Source: Prorocentrum cordatum (lineage: Eukaryota; Sar; Dinophyceae; Prorocentrales; Prorocentraceae). Taken from it: a stretch of 64,000 nucleotides of DNA. Position 1 is the stretch's first letter, and every line of letters begins with the position of its first letter. The position numbers and the translations under genes were made by a program. Positions 42,985 to 54,388 of this stretch are shown here, one piece after another. The stretch covers positions 219,004 to 283,003 of the forward strand of contig CAUYUJ010012091.1 of the NCBI GenBank assembly GCA_963575745.1, written 5' to 3'. Under the pieces are notes generated by a model. That model made no database searches, was not told where the DNA came from, and saw only the letters and a list, made by a program, of their open reading frames with translations.

Positions 42985-43019
<35 letters not shown>
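42985..43019 (+). other. LINE poly(A) tail, 35 A
   Basis: Uninterrupted run of 35 A residues. Confidence 0.9.
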
Positions 43020-43023
<4 letters not shown>

Positions 43024-46000
43024 ACATGGATGTGGTGAACAAGTGCAACCGGACGCGGCAACAAAAACGGAACCAGAACCGGAGCCAAAACCCTGAACCG
43101 GCAACAAAAACGGCGACGGAACAAAAAACGGCGCCGGAATTGGCAAAACAACGGCAAGACGGAACCGATAAACAACAGCCTTGTTTTTCCCGGGGCCTGC
43201 TAAGGTCGCCCCCCCCCCGTCCCCACACAACAGACGGAGGTGCGCCCTTTCGATCCAGTACACGGCGGCCGAATCCCTTTTCTCGCTGCTGATTTACTCA
43301 GAGCAACGGCAGGGGGCTCGAAGGGGAGGGTGTGCAACTATACGTTACCCACCGCCACGGGTACGCCGGCGTCTATAATTCTTTGCTTCTGCTGGTGGTG
43401 GTGGTGCTGCTGCTACTGTTGCTGCTGCTGTTGCGCGCAATGGTGCCTCGCTCCGGATTTTTTTGTTAGTCCAGGAGAGGAGAAGGTAACGATACGGCTG
43501 CCACTCCACAGATTTTCCTTTTTTCGGGCCTCCTGGGAGGCCCTCGTCGCCAGCGCTGGGTTCACTTCGAAATCCTGGTCGGAACGCGCCCCAGGAGAGG
43601 TCCGAGGAGTAGTGGTATCAGTACCTATTGGTTTCCCCGGGTGCCTCGCTTACGATTTCCGTGCCGGTGTTGCACAACGTTTTGATTTGCAAGTTGGTCG
43701 GCGTGCTCTTTGCCCCAGAGAGGGTGCGTGCCAATGCTCGCGCGCTCAAGCCGTGTTGCGCGAGCCTTCATTTTGTAGACCTTCGGGCCTTGCAGCCTAT
43801 GTCCCCCGACTCCCCCACGGCGTGCCTCGCACGCTGCCAAGCCGAAGCGTACCGCGCCGCTACTCTGGTGGTGTGGCGTTGCATTTACGCGAAATTCTGC
43901 ACCACTGCGGCGCAATCTGTCCACAAGCGAACGGTGCGTCTGCAAGATTTAGCGCATCGGCGCTGGCTCACAGCTCTGCTCACGACATCGCCACCTGCCA
44001 GGCCTGCGCACGCCAGGATCCTATCCCTCGCCCAGAGACCATGGCTGTTGATCACCCCGCAGGCCAGCCGGCAGAGGACGAGGCTACGTTCACCCATGGT
44101 TGCTGCAAGGTCGTGCCCGAAACGCCGATCACGGAGGTTCCGTGAAGCTGAGATGGAATGTGTGCGTATTTGACCACTTCACCGGCACCGCCACCACCTT
44201 CCGGAGCTCTGCGAGCTTGACGTCCACTCGGGGCAAGCTCAGTAGCTGTCTTGCGGATAGTTGAGGCCCTCCTCCGTCTGCCTGCCATTGATGTTGGCAC
44301 CTCAAGGTGTTGTGGCACCTGCTCGTCTTGCACCCCAGCATCACGCAGATTCGGCGGGCTGCATCTTCAAGGCTCGCCGAGGCAGCCATGAGTTCAGGAT
44401 TGAGAAATTATACAGTGCTTCCCCCCCAATCTGGATACGCACAGGAAGGTCCAGAATTTCGTGAAACACGCGCAACACCTTGATGTCCCCAGCGTGTCGC
44501 GCACTGACCTCGCCTGGCTCCCCAGGCGTGCTCCAAGCGAGGTCGTCCTAGAAGGGGCACAAGGCACAGGATCGGCCCGCAGCAGGATGTAAACGAGCTG
44601 CGCCTCGGCCAACATAACTTTCCTTGGACAGAGAGGTGCGAGCCTCGAGCCTGGCACCTCCATTGTGCCTCTGGTCAGCGGCGGGCGATGGGGGGAAGTG
44701 AGAAGGGGCAAGTCTTCTCAAAGGGCGGCGGGGCTTCTCAGAAGCCCTCCAGCCCCCTGATTTGTTTTGTGTCTTCGGGGAATGCTTGGAACATGTCTCA
44801 GAAGGCCAGCGAAATTCTGAGCCTTTTGAGAAGGTCAGCCCCTGCTCACTTCCCCCCCGGGCTCGCCGCCAAACGGTGTCTCTGGCCTTTCTCCCTGGCG
44901 TGTAGGCACCCTCCGCCATGATCCTCCTGCCCGTGCTGCTGATCCAAAGAATGAAACGCAGGGCGCGAATGGGGAACATACCCATAGCTCCCCTGTCGAT
45001 TACATCGTGTGCAATCTCACGTAGTCGAAGCACTCGATGATATCCAGGTAGGTAGCGGCGTACCCGTATCCCTGCGAGCACGCCGTTTCGCAGTCCAAAG
45101 GCTGCATCATCGCAGGGCGCTTGCTCGACCTCCCCGCCGCGGTCCGACCGTAGGCTTGCCAGCCACGACCTTCGCGCGCGCACGCTCTCCCAGATCGGGC
45201 GAGCTCGGGGCGCCTCCCTGGGGGTCAGGCTGCAGGGAGAGCAAGATTGTCTACGACGACAGCCACCGGAGGGCTTCAGCTATTCACCTACGGCAGGCTC
45301 GTGCCGTGTCAACGCAGCAGCGGCCCCAGCGCCGACGTTCAATGTGAGAACATGGTACACCTCGCGAGAGCGTTCCGCCCTGTCAAGGGTCTCTCTCGGA
45401 GGGGCCGCCTGCACATCGGCCCCCAGTTGTGCGTCGTGATCCGCCAGCTGGTCACGTGCCTGGGACATCGAGCCTGCTCGCATGGGTATCGTCCTCGGCT
45501 CCCTCGGCGCGGACCCAGCCTCACCCCCTGGAGATCGCCCTCGGCCGAGGAGGAGACATGCAGCAGCGCCGAGCGGGGGACACGCGCTCTCCAGGAGCTC
45601 GGTTCGGCCGAGCAGTTCTCGGCCCCCGAGCGGCAGCCCCACGGCGCAGCCCGGGGACGCGGTCCGTGCTCGGCCTCGGCGGCCGCCCCCTCCTGGTCCG
45701 GGAGCACGCGCCCGGGCCCTGTGGCCTCGAGCCCTTCCGTGGGCCCTGCGCCGAGCCATCGGGGCGGGCCCGTGGCGAACCCAGGGGGGCGGGGGGGGGA
45801 GGCCCCGAAGGCGGGGTGGTCGGTGTCTTCCTGCGCGGGCACGGTGGGGAGGGATGCGGCATGCTCGAAGATGATGGGACCGTGGGCGCCAGCGTCCGTT
45901 GATGGGACCCCGCGTTGGCTGCCCACACGAGGCACCGAGGAGGAGGAGGAGGAGGAGAAATGAGAAAGGAGGAGGAGGAGGAGGAGGAGAAAGGAGGAAG

Positions 46001-46500
46001 GAGCAGAGGGGAGCGAAGGGGTACTCGTGAGGAGGGTGGGTGGCAGGATGAGGTGGGGGCGGAGGGGGAGGAGGAGGCGGAGGGGGAGACAAGGAAGGAT
46101 GGGAGCTACAGCAGGTGGAGAGGAGAAGGAGGAAGATGCGGGCGGAAGGAGGAGGAGGACCAGTGTAAACCCAAGAGTCACCAACGATGTTGGAATATGC
46201 CCTCCCTCCAAGCTCCCTCTTCATAGGCCCCTACAACGGTTCATTTCCACTGAGGGAATTGCCTCGGTGGAGAAGAACCGTTAGAAGACCCTGAAGTATG
46301 CCAAAACATTGTTCTCGGGATTCCAACGCCACGGATCAACCTGATTGTTGCGTCTTGACGATTCTGAATCATGCCAGACCGCAATTCTTGGGACTTCAAC
46401 GCCGCGAATCAACTTAACTGTTGTATCCTCGTACCCCTGAGCCCTTCTAAAATACCATGTTTGGTACGCTGGTTACGGTAATCCGTGAAACTCTTGCACA
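43020..46500. other. No confident gene in 3.5 kb
   Basis: 43040-43170 is loosely repetitive around 'CGGAACAAAAACGGAAC'. ORFs at 43240-44145 (plus) and 45183-44548 (minus, with 'GMFPIRALRFILWISSTGR') have ordinary composition but no family I recognise and no SL relic. 45940-46150 is (GGA)n. Confidence 0.4.
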
Positions 46501-46504
46501 GGCT

Positions 46505-46983
46505 AAGAACAAAATAATTGATGTGCGCGGTGCTAGGGCGAGAGCCACATTCAGAAAACCATTCGCCCTCGATTCGCGAAGTTCTTGCACACGTTTAAAC
46601 GAATGCACGCGGCGCTAAAGCGAGAGCCACATTTTGAAAACGGCCCGCCCTCAATCGGTGAAACTCTTACAGGCGTTGAGGCGAAAGCCACATTTTGAAC
46701 ACCACCCGCTGTCAATCCGTAAAACTCCTGCAAGTGTTTAAAACGAATGTACGCGGTGCTGAGGCGAGAGCCACATTTTGAAAACCATCCGCCCTCCATC
46801 CGTGAAGCACTTGCAAATTGTTGCAGCGAATGCGCGCGGCGCTGAGGCGAGAGCCATATGTTGAAAACCACCCTCCCTCGATCCACGAAGCTTTTGCACA
46901 TGTTTTAAGCCAACTGTGCGCGGCACTAAGGCGAGAGCCACATTTTGAGAACGACCCGCCCTCCATCTGTGAAACTGTTGTCG
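46505..46983. repeat. Tandem repeat 'GCGAGAGCCACATTTTGAAAAC', 61-90 bp period, 6 copies
   Basis: The phrase lies near 46530, 46620, 46681, 46763, 46849 and 46932. Each is followed by 'CGCCCTC.AT.CGTGAA' and a (G/C)-rich 'CGCGGCGCTAAGGC'. A related stretch with an inserted (TG)n lies at 52875-53260. Confidence 0.8.
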
Positions 46984-47705
46984 ATTGCTAAGCTTCAGGG
47001 CCATACTTGGTGGGTAAGCCTCAGGCGGGACGCCCGGCCCGCCCTGAAAACTTGCCCCAGGTTGCGACAGGGACAAGTTTTTTTGTCAGGACAAGGAATG
47101 GAGGAGGAGGAGGAGGAGGAGAAGGACGAGGAGGAGGAGGAGGAGGAGGAGGAGGAGGAGGAGGACGAGAGGAGGAGGAGGAGGAGGAGAAGGAGGAGGA
47201 GGAGGAGGGGGGGGGGTCTGGGAAGGAGAGGGAGGAACAAGCAGGAGAGCAGAGAGGAGGAGGAAGGAGGAAGGAGGCGCCCGCGGCCCCGCGGCCCCGC
47301 GCGGCCAGCTCGGTCGCTGCGCCGAGCGCCCGCGGCGAGACGCGCGCGCAGAGAGAAGCCCCGCGCGCCCCCCCCGCGGAGAAGGGTCCCCCCCCCCCCT
47401 CCTCCCTCCTCTCCTCCTCCTCCTCCTCCTCTCCTCCTCTCCTCCTCCCTCCTCCTCCTCCTCCTCCGCCTCCTCCTCCTCCTCCTCCTCCCCCTCCTCC
47501 TCCTCCCTCCTCCTCCTCGCCTCCTCCTCCCTCCTCCTCCTTCCTCCCTCTCCTCTCCTCCTCCTCCTCCTCCTCCTCCCTCCTCCTCCATTCCTTATCC
47601 TGACAAAAAAACTTGTCCCTGTCGCAACCTGGGGCAAGTTTTCAGGGCGGGCCGGGCGTCCCGCGTGAGGCTTACCCACCAAGTATGACCCTGAAGCTTA
47701 GCAAT
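46984..47705. mobile_element. Foldback element, about 125-bp terminal inverted repeats around (GGA)n/(TCC)n
   Basis: The left arm 46984-47110 (ATTGCTAAGCTTCAGGG...GACAGGGACAAGTTT) is inverted at about 47580-47705 with few differences. The inner (GGA)n at 47100-47270 and (TCC)n at 47395-47590 also pair, leaving a GC-rich core near 47280-47390. Translations of both strands begin with almost the same peptide, as expected. No transposase. Confidence 0.85.
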
Positions 47706-47800
47706 CCTCCTCCTCCTCCTCCTTCTCCTCCTCCTCCTCCTCCTCCTCCTCCTCCTCCTCCTCCTCCTCCTCCTCCTCCCCCTCCTCCCCCTCCGCCCCC
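47706..47800. repeat. (TCC)n tract
   Basis: CTCCTCC run abutting the foldback element. Confidence 0.9.
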
Positions 47801-48289
47801 TCTTCCCAGTCGGAGTCCCGAGTCATCGGGGCTGCGGGTGGCCATTGGTGCGGTCGGACCGAGGCAAATGATCGAGGTCGGTTCGGGGAGGGTGCCTTGA
47901 TTTTCTTCGTGCTCGCGGGCTGATCTCGTGCATCCCCTGGGGGAGAGTACCCTCGACTGTTCTTCAGTCTGGCCGGCGGAAGGTCTGATGTTCTTTCGGG
48001 ATGTCGCACCTCGGGTGCCCAGATCGGAGTTGCCCCGCACCAGAGTTCTCCCGGATGGTTCGGGCGTCCAGCCACTTCCGAATCATCGGGGCTGGTGGTG
48101 GTCAGTGGTAATTCTTGGTTCATGCGTCGGGGCCGAAACGGGAGTTACTCAGGACCAGCGTTATACCAGAGAGCACAAACATGATTCTCAAGGCTTACGC
48201 CACATCCGCCGACCCCTCTATAAACTATGGCACCTCCAGTTTCTTGTTGCTTCGTTGCTGTTATCGTACATGTTGGTGTTCTTTTGTGG
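47801..48289. other. No gene; degenerate two-copy repeat
   Basis: 'AGTCATCGGGGCTGCGGGTG' (47820) resembles 'AATCATCGGGGCTGGTGGTG' (48080). Confidence 0.5.
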
Positions 48290-48890
48290 CCTTTTGGTGG
48301 CCTCTTGGCATGTCTGCAGGCCGTATCCGGCCGCCTCGAGGCATTTTGGGCCAAGTGTTGGGGCTTATTGGGGGCTTCCTGGGGGCTTCTTGGAGGCCTT
48401 TGGGATTCTCTTGGGGGTCCCTCAGGGCCTCTTGGGGTGTTCTTGGGGCAGGCTGGCTGCGGGCGTCTTGAGGCCGAAGGGCCGAACAGATGCCCTCTGG
48501 ACTCTCTCTGGGAGCCGTCTGGGGGCCCTCCTGGGCTGTCTTGGAGGCTTCGTGGGCTGTTTTTGGACCCTCTTCGACCCATCTTGTGGACCCCTTCGGC
48601 CGTCCGGGGGCGATATTGAAGGTTTCTTTGCCCGTCTTGGACGTTGTGAAAGCCGAAAATACGAGTATGCGACACATGCTAATTTTGTCAAAGGGAATGG
48701 GACCCTCTTGGGACGCATCTTGGAAGCCTTGTGGGGCGTCTTGGCAGCTTCGGAGGCCGTCTGGAGGCCATCGTGGGCGTCAAGGAGCGATATTTCGGCG
48801 ACTCGTGGCCTTCTGGGACCGTCTGGGGAGCGTTTTGGTGCTCCTGGCCCGCTCCTTAGTGGCGCGTTCAGTCCGGGGTCGGGCTCGGCC
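48290..48890. repeat. Low-complexity 'TCTTGGGGCC' family
   Basis: Same family as 18830-19345 and 24620-25470. Confidence 0.65.
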
Positions 48891-50280
48891 AGGGGGAGGG
48901 GGGGGGTCAAATTGCCGGTTTGGGGTCCCTGGGGGGGAATTATGTGGGGGGGATCATCTCACACGCCTGGAGACCCACAAGGGGTGGGCGGATTCCTCGG
49001 AGGTCCTCTCGGATTCCTTGGATCGGCGCTGGGCCGATCCAAGACATCTGCGCGGACGTCCAAGCAAGTATGGTCATGCAGTTGTTCGTTCTTCTGCGGC
49101 CACGATGCTGAAATCAGGAAGAGCTTCGGTTCGGAAGCGGGGCCCGATGTTCCTTAAGTGCTTCCATGGCTGTTTCCCTAGCGCTCCTTGTCCACGCAGG
49201 CCATGTTGGGGCCCAGAGAGGGCTGCGCTAATTATCCAGCGTTCCTTGTCTCAGAAGCCCAACTGTACTCTCCTGTTGGTGCTGCTGGGGGCAGATCTCT
49301 CCTGCGGATCGGAGACCCCTTTCCTGCCCTCACTCCCGCCCAGACGCAGTTCTTGACGGGCAGAGGACTCCTGCGCGTGGGCCGCCTGCGGCCGATCGAG
49401 GAGGAAAAAACACGGTGAGGGGCGACCCGACGAGGGAGGGACGGAGGAAACGCGGGAGAGGCGGAGCGGGGGGGTCATCAACACCTCTGGCGCTCCTGCC
49501 CAGATCCGTGGGCCCAGAACATCGGTGGCACCGGCTGCCTCTAGCGAGAGTAGGTTGCAGTCGTCTTCGAACAGCTCGAACCGGCTCGAAAAATGCGGCC
49601 CGTCCCGGGACTCTCACATATCGATCGGGCTTGAGAAATGACGCAGACAGGTGGGGTCCAGGGCTCCAGTCGTGATTTCTGCGATGTTGCAATTTTTGTG
49701 CAACATCGGATCGAAGGGGCGGCCATCCTTCCTCGCTCGGGCACGGAGAACGCCCGCCCAGACAAGTCGGCTGAAGAAAGATGCACGGGATCGCTCGACA
49801 TTGGCAGACAGGCGTGGAGGTGCGGTTCCTGGTCGGTTTCGCTAATCGGCGGGCGCTCGGATAAGTTCGGTTGTTTCTTGCACGTCGAATAGTGATTCCG
49901 CCCTGATTCATTGGGAATGTCGCCGCGCGCACCCGTGAAGTGCCCCATCAGCTCTCGTTAAAGGGCGTTTTGCAAAAGGGGGCTCTGTAAATCATCAATT
50001 ATTCTTTCCTGACCACTTCTCCCCCTGATTTACCCTCCTCCTCCTCCTCGTCCACCTCGCCTCCTTTTTTCTTCAGCATCAGCTCGGCATGTTTCTAGAG
50101 CTTTCTCGTAACAAGCCAGTTGGATGGGCAGACCACGTTGAACACCGCGCGGGCGCGGGGTATATGGGCCTGGCAGTCCCTTGATCAAGGGAAGCCATGG
50201 TTGAAACATCACAGAACTGACGCCCTTCAAATCACAAACAGCACGTGGCCCGTGGCACATCTAGGCCTCCCAGACGGGGT
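48891..50280. other. No gene recognised
   Basis: Mixed sequence with short overlapping ORFs and no domain or SL relic. Confidence 0.4.
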
Positions 50281-50452
50281 CCGAGTGGATGGGGTCGGAG
50301 CATCGCGTCACATCGCAGATGCATCGGCGATGCGGCTCGATGTGGAGCCCGGTCCTCCGCGCCGACGGCGCCGATGCATCACCGATGTCGCCGATGCATC
50401 GGTGATGCATCGGCGATGCAGGGCGATCCTGCGACCCCATCTACTCCGACCC
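50281..50452. mobile_element. Small foldback (MITE-like), family M3
   Basis: Outer arms GATGGGGTCGGAG (about 50292) and CTCCGACCCCA (about 50438). Inner perfect 17-bp arms GCCGATGCATCACCGAT (50370-50386) and its complement (50398-50414). Confidence 0.6.
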
Positions 50453-50920
50453 CACATGGTAGGCTTCTGATGTGTGAGTGCTGACCTGACGGGAAGCCGA
50501 TTTTTATCAACATGTGCGCGAGGGCGACGGCATCCAAAGGACAAGCGTTCGCCACCGACCGGTCGGTTCCATCCTTTTAGTGCCAGCGGTTCGGACGCGT
50601 TTGGCCGCTGATGTCGGGTCTTCGGCGTGGGCGATGGGCAAGGCAGTGTGGCATCGACAAGGAATCGGGGGGCCAACCTGCGAGCGGCGAACGTAGCCAC
50701 GTGTCCGCGCCCTCGCGGTCTGGATTCTGGGGCGCGGTCCCGCGGACACGCCGTCGCCCTGGCCCGTTCCGCGCGGGGCACCCACGAGCGAAGGCATGCC
50801 CAGCGTCCGCGGGCTCGAGGCCCGGGGGCCCGGCCCGCGAGGCAGCGATGTTGCCGGGCTGCGGGTCCGGAAGAGAACCGCGGGGCCGAAATCGAAGAAC
50901 GTGCATCCTCGGGCCGAACG
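50453..50920. other. No gene recognised
   Basis: GC-rich, open in several frames, without domain evidence. Confidence 0.4.
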
Positions 50921-51090
50921 AAAGGGGGGATAGGGAAAGGGGGGCCTACAACATCTGCTGCATTCAGCTGGTTTCGGCCCCGCCGCCGGGCCCATTCCTC
51001 GATACGTGGGCGCCTCCCGGCGCCGGGAGGCGCTGGGAAAATCAGCTACGTGAGTTGATTCTCTACCCTACCCTTTGCTATCCCCCCTTT
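50921..51090. mobile_element. MITE-like element, family M2 (copy 2)
   Basis: Matches 23381-23553. Inverted ends AAAGGGGGGATAGGGAAAGG and CCTTTGCTATCCCCCCTTTT. A perfect 24-bp palindrome (GCGCCTCCCGGC and its complement) at 51010-51033. Confidence 0.75.
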
Positions 51091-51429
51091 TTGTTCCTCC
51101 CGATTTTCGGGCCGCGTGGACTGAGTTCCTGCGAGCCTGGCCACTAGGAGGGGTCCTTCTGCGGGCAGTCTGCGGATGCGAGCGGCCCCCTCCAGAAGAT
51201 CAAGAGTCGTGGGGTGATTCCTGGGTCAAGCAGATGGAGATCCTGCGCTCTGCAAGGGGGAGGGTAACGAAAAAACATCTGCAGGCGCTTCCCCTCCCGC
51301 GGGAAGCACATCTGCAAACTGGCTTGCAATTGCGCAGTGTTGTTGCGGGTCCGGAATGCAACCGCTGGGCCAAACACGCAGAACCGTGTTCGTGTGACGT
51401 AGGCTGCGCCCCGGCGGGTCCGCGCATCA

Positions 51430-52330
51430 CCGCGCAGCACCGCGCTCAGCTGCATCTCCCCAGGAGCTTCCGAGTGCGGCTGAAGTTGCGCAGCTGGCAC
51501 CACACGGGGAGGCGAGGTCTCATTCTCGTCCGGGTAGCACCGCGCTTGGGTGGACCCCCCCCCAGGGGTTCTCGAAATTGGGGGTAGCTGCGCATGGGTA
51601 GCACCGCGCTCTGCTGGACCCCTCCCAAGGGACCCACGAAAGTGTCCACAGTTGACGACCCAGGGAGGCGGGGTCCCAGTCTAAAATGGAAAGGACTGCA
51701 CTCCGCTATACCGCCCTACGCGGGCCTGCGAATGCGGTGACATTTGCGCAGTTGGAAGCACCCAGGGAGGATCAGGGAGGCGAGGTCTCGTCTTGATTTC
51801 CGTAGCACCGCTCCCCGCTGGATCTCCAGTAGATCGCCCTTGGTCTGCGTGCGACGTATCATTCTGATTCGGGTGGCGCCGCGCTCAATGGGACCCCGCC
51901 AGGAGCCCACGGAAGTGGCGACATTTGCGCAATTGGTAGCACCCAGGGAGGCGAGGTTTCATCCAGATCCGGGTGGCACCGCGCTCCACGGGACCCCCAC
52001 CCACGCGAGCCTACGAAAGTCGTTGCAGTTGCACAGTCGGCAGCACCCAAGCAGACGAGGTCTCATTCTGATCTGGGTATCACGGCACTCGGCTGGAACG
52101 CCCAGCATCCCAGGGAAGATGCGACAGCTACGCAGTCGGCAACACGCAGGGGAGCGAAGTCTCATCCCAATCTGGTCTCATTCCATCCAACGGGAGTGTC
52201 GAGATTCGCGCAGCTTGCAACGCACAAGAAGGCGGAGGCCCATTTTGTTATGGATAGCTCCGTATTCAGCGTGGCGCCCCAGTAGCTCGCGAAAGTACCG
52301 ACCATTGCGCTGCTGGCAGCAGTTGCCAGT
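51430..52330. repeat. Tandem repeat, period about 100 bp, about 9 diverged copies
   Basis: 'GGCGAGGTCTCATTCTGATC' followed by 'CGGGTAGCACCGCGCTC' and 'CACGAAAGTGGCGACAGTTG' or variants recurs near 51512, 51590, 51783, 51860, 51961, 52065 and 52160. Confidence 0.75.
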
Positions 52331-52870
52331 CAGCGAGGATGGGGTCGGATGCATGATTAACTGGGAGGCTGGGGAGCAGCGAGGTGGGATGGGAGGCGGC
52401 GGGAGAAAAAGAGGAGCACCAATGCTTTGTCCAGAACGAAGATCCAACACCGAAGGGGTGGCAATAACATGGTTTCTCACTTGGATCCTGGAATATCCTA
52501 CACCCCCCGTTCGCCCCTCTCTTTCCTTCTCCCCTTTTTCTCCGCTTCCCTCTCTTCCCCATCTCCCCACCTTCTCCACCTTCCATACCCCTCCTCTTCT
52601 CCCTCGCTCTCTCTCTCTCTCTTTCTCTCTCTCTCTTTCTCTCCCTCTCTCTTCGCCCTTTCTGATTCTCCCCCTTCTCCGGACCCCCCTCTCGACGTCG
52701 GCCTCCTATTTGTTCGCGTTGATCCCCGGGATCCGTTCCCCCACTTGAGAACCGCGCGCGGAGAACCGCAATTCAGGCGGGACCTCCTCCTCCATCCATC
52801 GGTCAACAAGGAATGCGACAGAGCGGGGCCACAGAGCTCAGGGAAGTGCCCAGCGACAACCCCAATTAGG
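52331..52870. other. No gene; CT-rich tract at 52500-52690
   Basis: TCTCTCTC/CCCCTTCTCC pyrimidine run. Otherwise unremarkable. Confidence 0.5.
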
Positions 52871-53120
52871 AAAAGAAGCGCCCTCCACCCGTCTAACTGT
52901 TACAATGGCTCAGACTTTCTATTGTGTCATCTCGCGAAGCCACAAGCGATGGCCCCATCTTGAAGACGGATCGCTCTCTGTCCGCGCAACTGCTGCTGGA
53001 ATGTTTTCTACGCCAGTGTGCGAGAGCACCATCTTGACACCGGCCCGCCCTCAATCCGTGTAATCGTTGAATTGTGAGGCGTGTGTGTGTGTGGGTGTGT
53101 GTATGTGTTTGTGTGTGTGC

Positions 53121-53151
<31 letters not shown>

Positions 53152-53260
53152 TGCGTGTGTGTGTGTGTATGTGTGTGTGTGTGTGTGTGCGGCGCCGAGG
53201 CGGGAGCCCCATCTCGTGTTCCGTCCGTGTGACTGCTGGAACTTCGGGCTTCAATGCAGT
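52871..53260. repeat. Relative of the 46.5-kb tandem family with inserted (TG)n
   Basis: 'ACACCGGCCCGCCCTCAATC' and 'GGCGCCGAGGCGGGAGCCCC' match the 46505-46983 unit. (TG)n/(GTGC)n occupies 53080-53190. Confidence 0.65.
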
Positions 53261-53790
53261 GGAGGCCCATGCCAAGAAACACCCTGCTTGCATCCAAGGT
53301 GCTCTGGGTTTCTTGGACTTCGATGGTTTTGCTGTGGAAAGCGTGGGCGCTCCCACGCCAAAGACCAATGGAAGTCAGGGTTGGGTTTCTTGTGCAAGGT
53401 TTCTGGTGGACGGGCCCACACTGTATCTTAAACGGTGAGGACGTCTCAGGCGAAACGCCGGGCCTGCCCTCACCTCACATTTGGCGGTGCGACTCGGAGG
53501 AGTTGCTCGTGAGTGGGAGGGTTGGATGGGGGGGCGACGGGGAGGGAGGCGGGGGGGGAGACGGGGTGGAGAACGATCCTCGAAGCTCGACCGCTCTCCC
53601 CCGTGAGCAACCAGCCCTCCACAAGGGCAACCCGCGCCGACCGCCGCACGCGCGCCCGCAGGTCGTGACGTGCAGCTCCCTCGGGGGGCCAGTTGGCTCC
53701 CGGCTCAACGTGACGAGGGCGAAGGCGCTCCAGGCAGGGCTTCCTACGATCCGATTCGACCAGATTCGATCCCCAGACCCAGTCTTCTGT
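53261..53790. other. No gene recognised
   Basis: A 197-codon plus-strand ORF crosses this stretch, but it has no domain, SL relic or coding bias I can defend. Confidence 0.4.
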
Positions 53791-53951
53791 GTTACATATA
53801 TCCATATATGTATACGCATTGTTACATGTACATGTATATATAAATAAAATGTTTGTACATATTTACATATATTTATATACACTTATGCACAGACACATAT
53901 GTACATATACACTAGAACCATCACGCGCGCTTCGCGCTCTCAAATTCTAGT
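53791..53951. repeat. TA-rich tract with adjoining ACTAGAACC...TTCTAGT
   Basis: See 41366-41457 for the related arrangement. Confidence 0.6.
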
Positions 53952-54233
53952 TAGGCTTGATAGGCTAACTCATGGAATCTCAGTTTGGTCGCTTCTTGCG
54001 TCCAGGGGCTCCCTTGGAGGCCCTACGCAAGCTTCGGAATCGTATAGACGGGGAAGTGCGGAAACGCAGAAATCATTAATTTCATTCCACGATTTGGGGC
54101 CCTCAAATGCTTCGTGTTTTTCTGGGGGGGGGAAAGAGGTGAGGGGGGGTCTGAATTGTGGTCTCTTGTGCAAGAGTCGACTGGGGGCCAAACTTGGAAA
54201 ACAAACAAAAGGAATTATGGGATTTCCATTTTT

Positions 54234-54325
54234 CCCAACCATCCTGTGGTGTTGGGTCCTCGTTTTGAAGAGACGGTGCCCCGCGTTCCTCTTCTCCTCC
54301 GCCTCCCCCTCCTCCTCCCTCCTCC

Positions 54326-54388
<63 letters not shown>

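Larger units (their letters stand above)
31390..43019 (+). mobile_element. Non-LTR retrotransposon (LINE, APE plus RT type), decayed and split by an 8-kb insertion
   Basis: Order on the plus strand: AP-endonuclease domain (31548-32400), linker, RT fingers and motif A (32880-33480), an inserted repeat block (33484-41457), RT motifs B and C (41461-41937), C-terminal region (41938-42655), 3' UTR and a 35-nt poly(A) (42985-43019). Without the insert it is about 3.6 kb. Frameshifts and stops occur throughout. The 5' edge is uncertain. The only TSD candidate is a 7-nt TTGAACA at 31386 and 43020, which is weak. Confidence 0.85.

Noticed and set aside
31386-43026. TTGAACA as target-site duplication of the LINE
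   Set aside because: Only 7 nt, and the 5' edge is not independently known. Mentioned as weak, not claimed.
43240-44145. 301-codon plus-strand ORF
   Set aside because: Includes a Trp/Cys-rich stretch from a (GGT)/(GCT) repeat. No domain or SL relic.
44548-45183. Minus-strand ORF with ordinary composition ('GMFPIRALRFILWISSTGR')
   Set aside because: No family recognised, no supported start. It may be a decayed repeat-encoded fragment.
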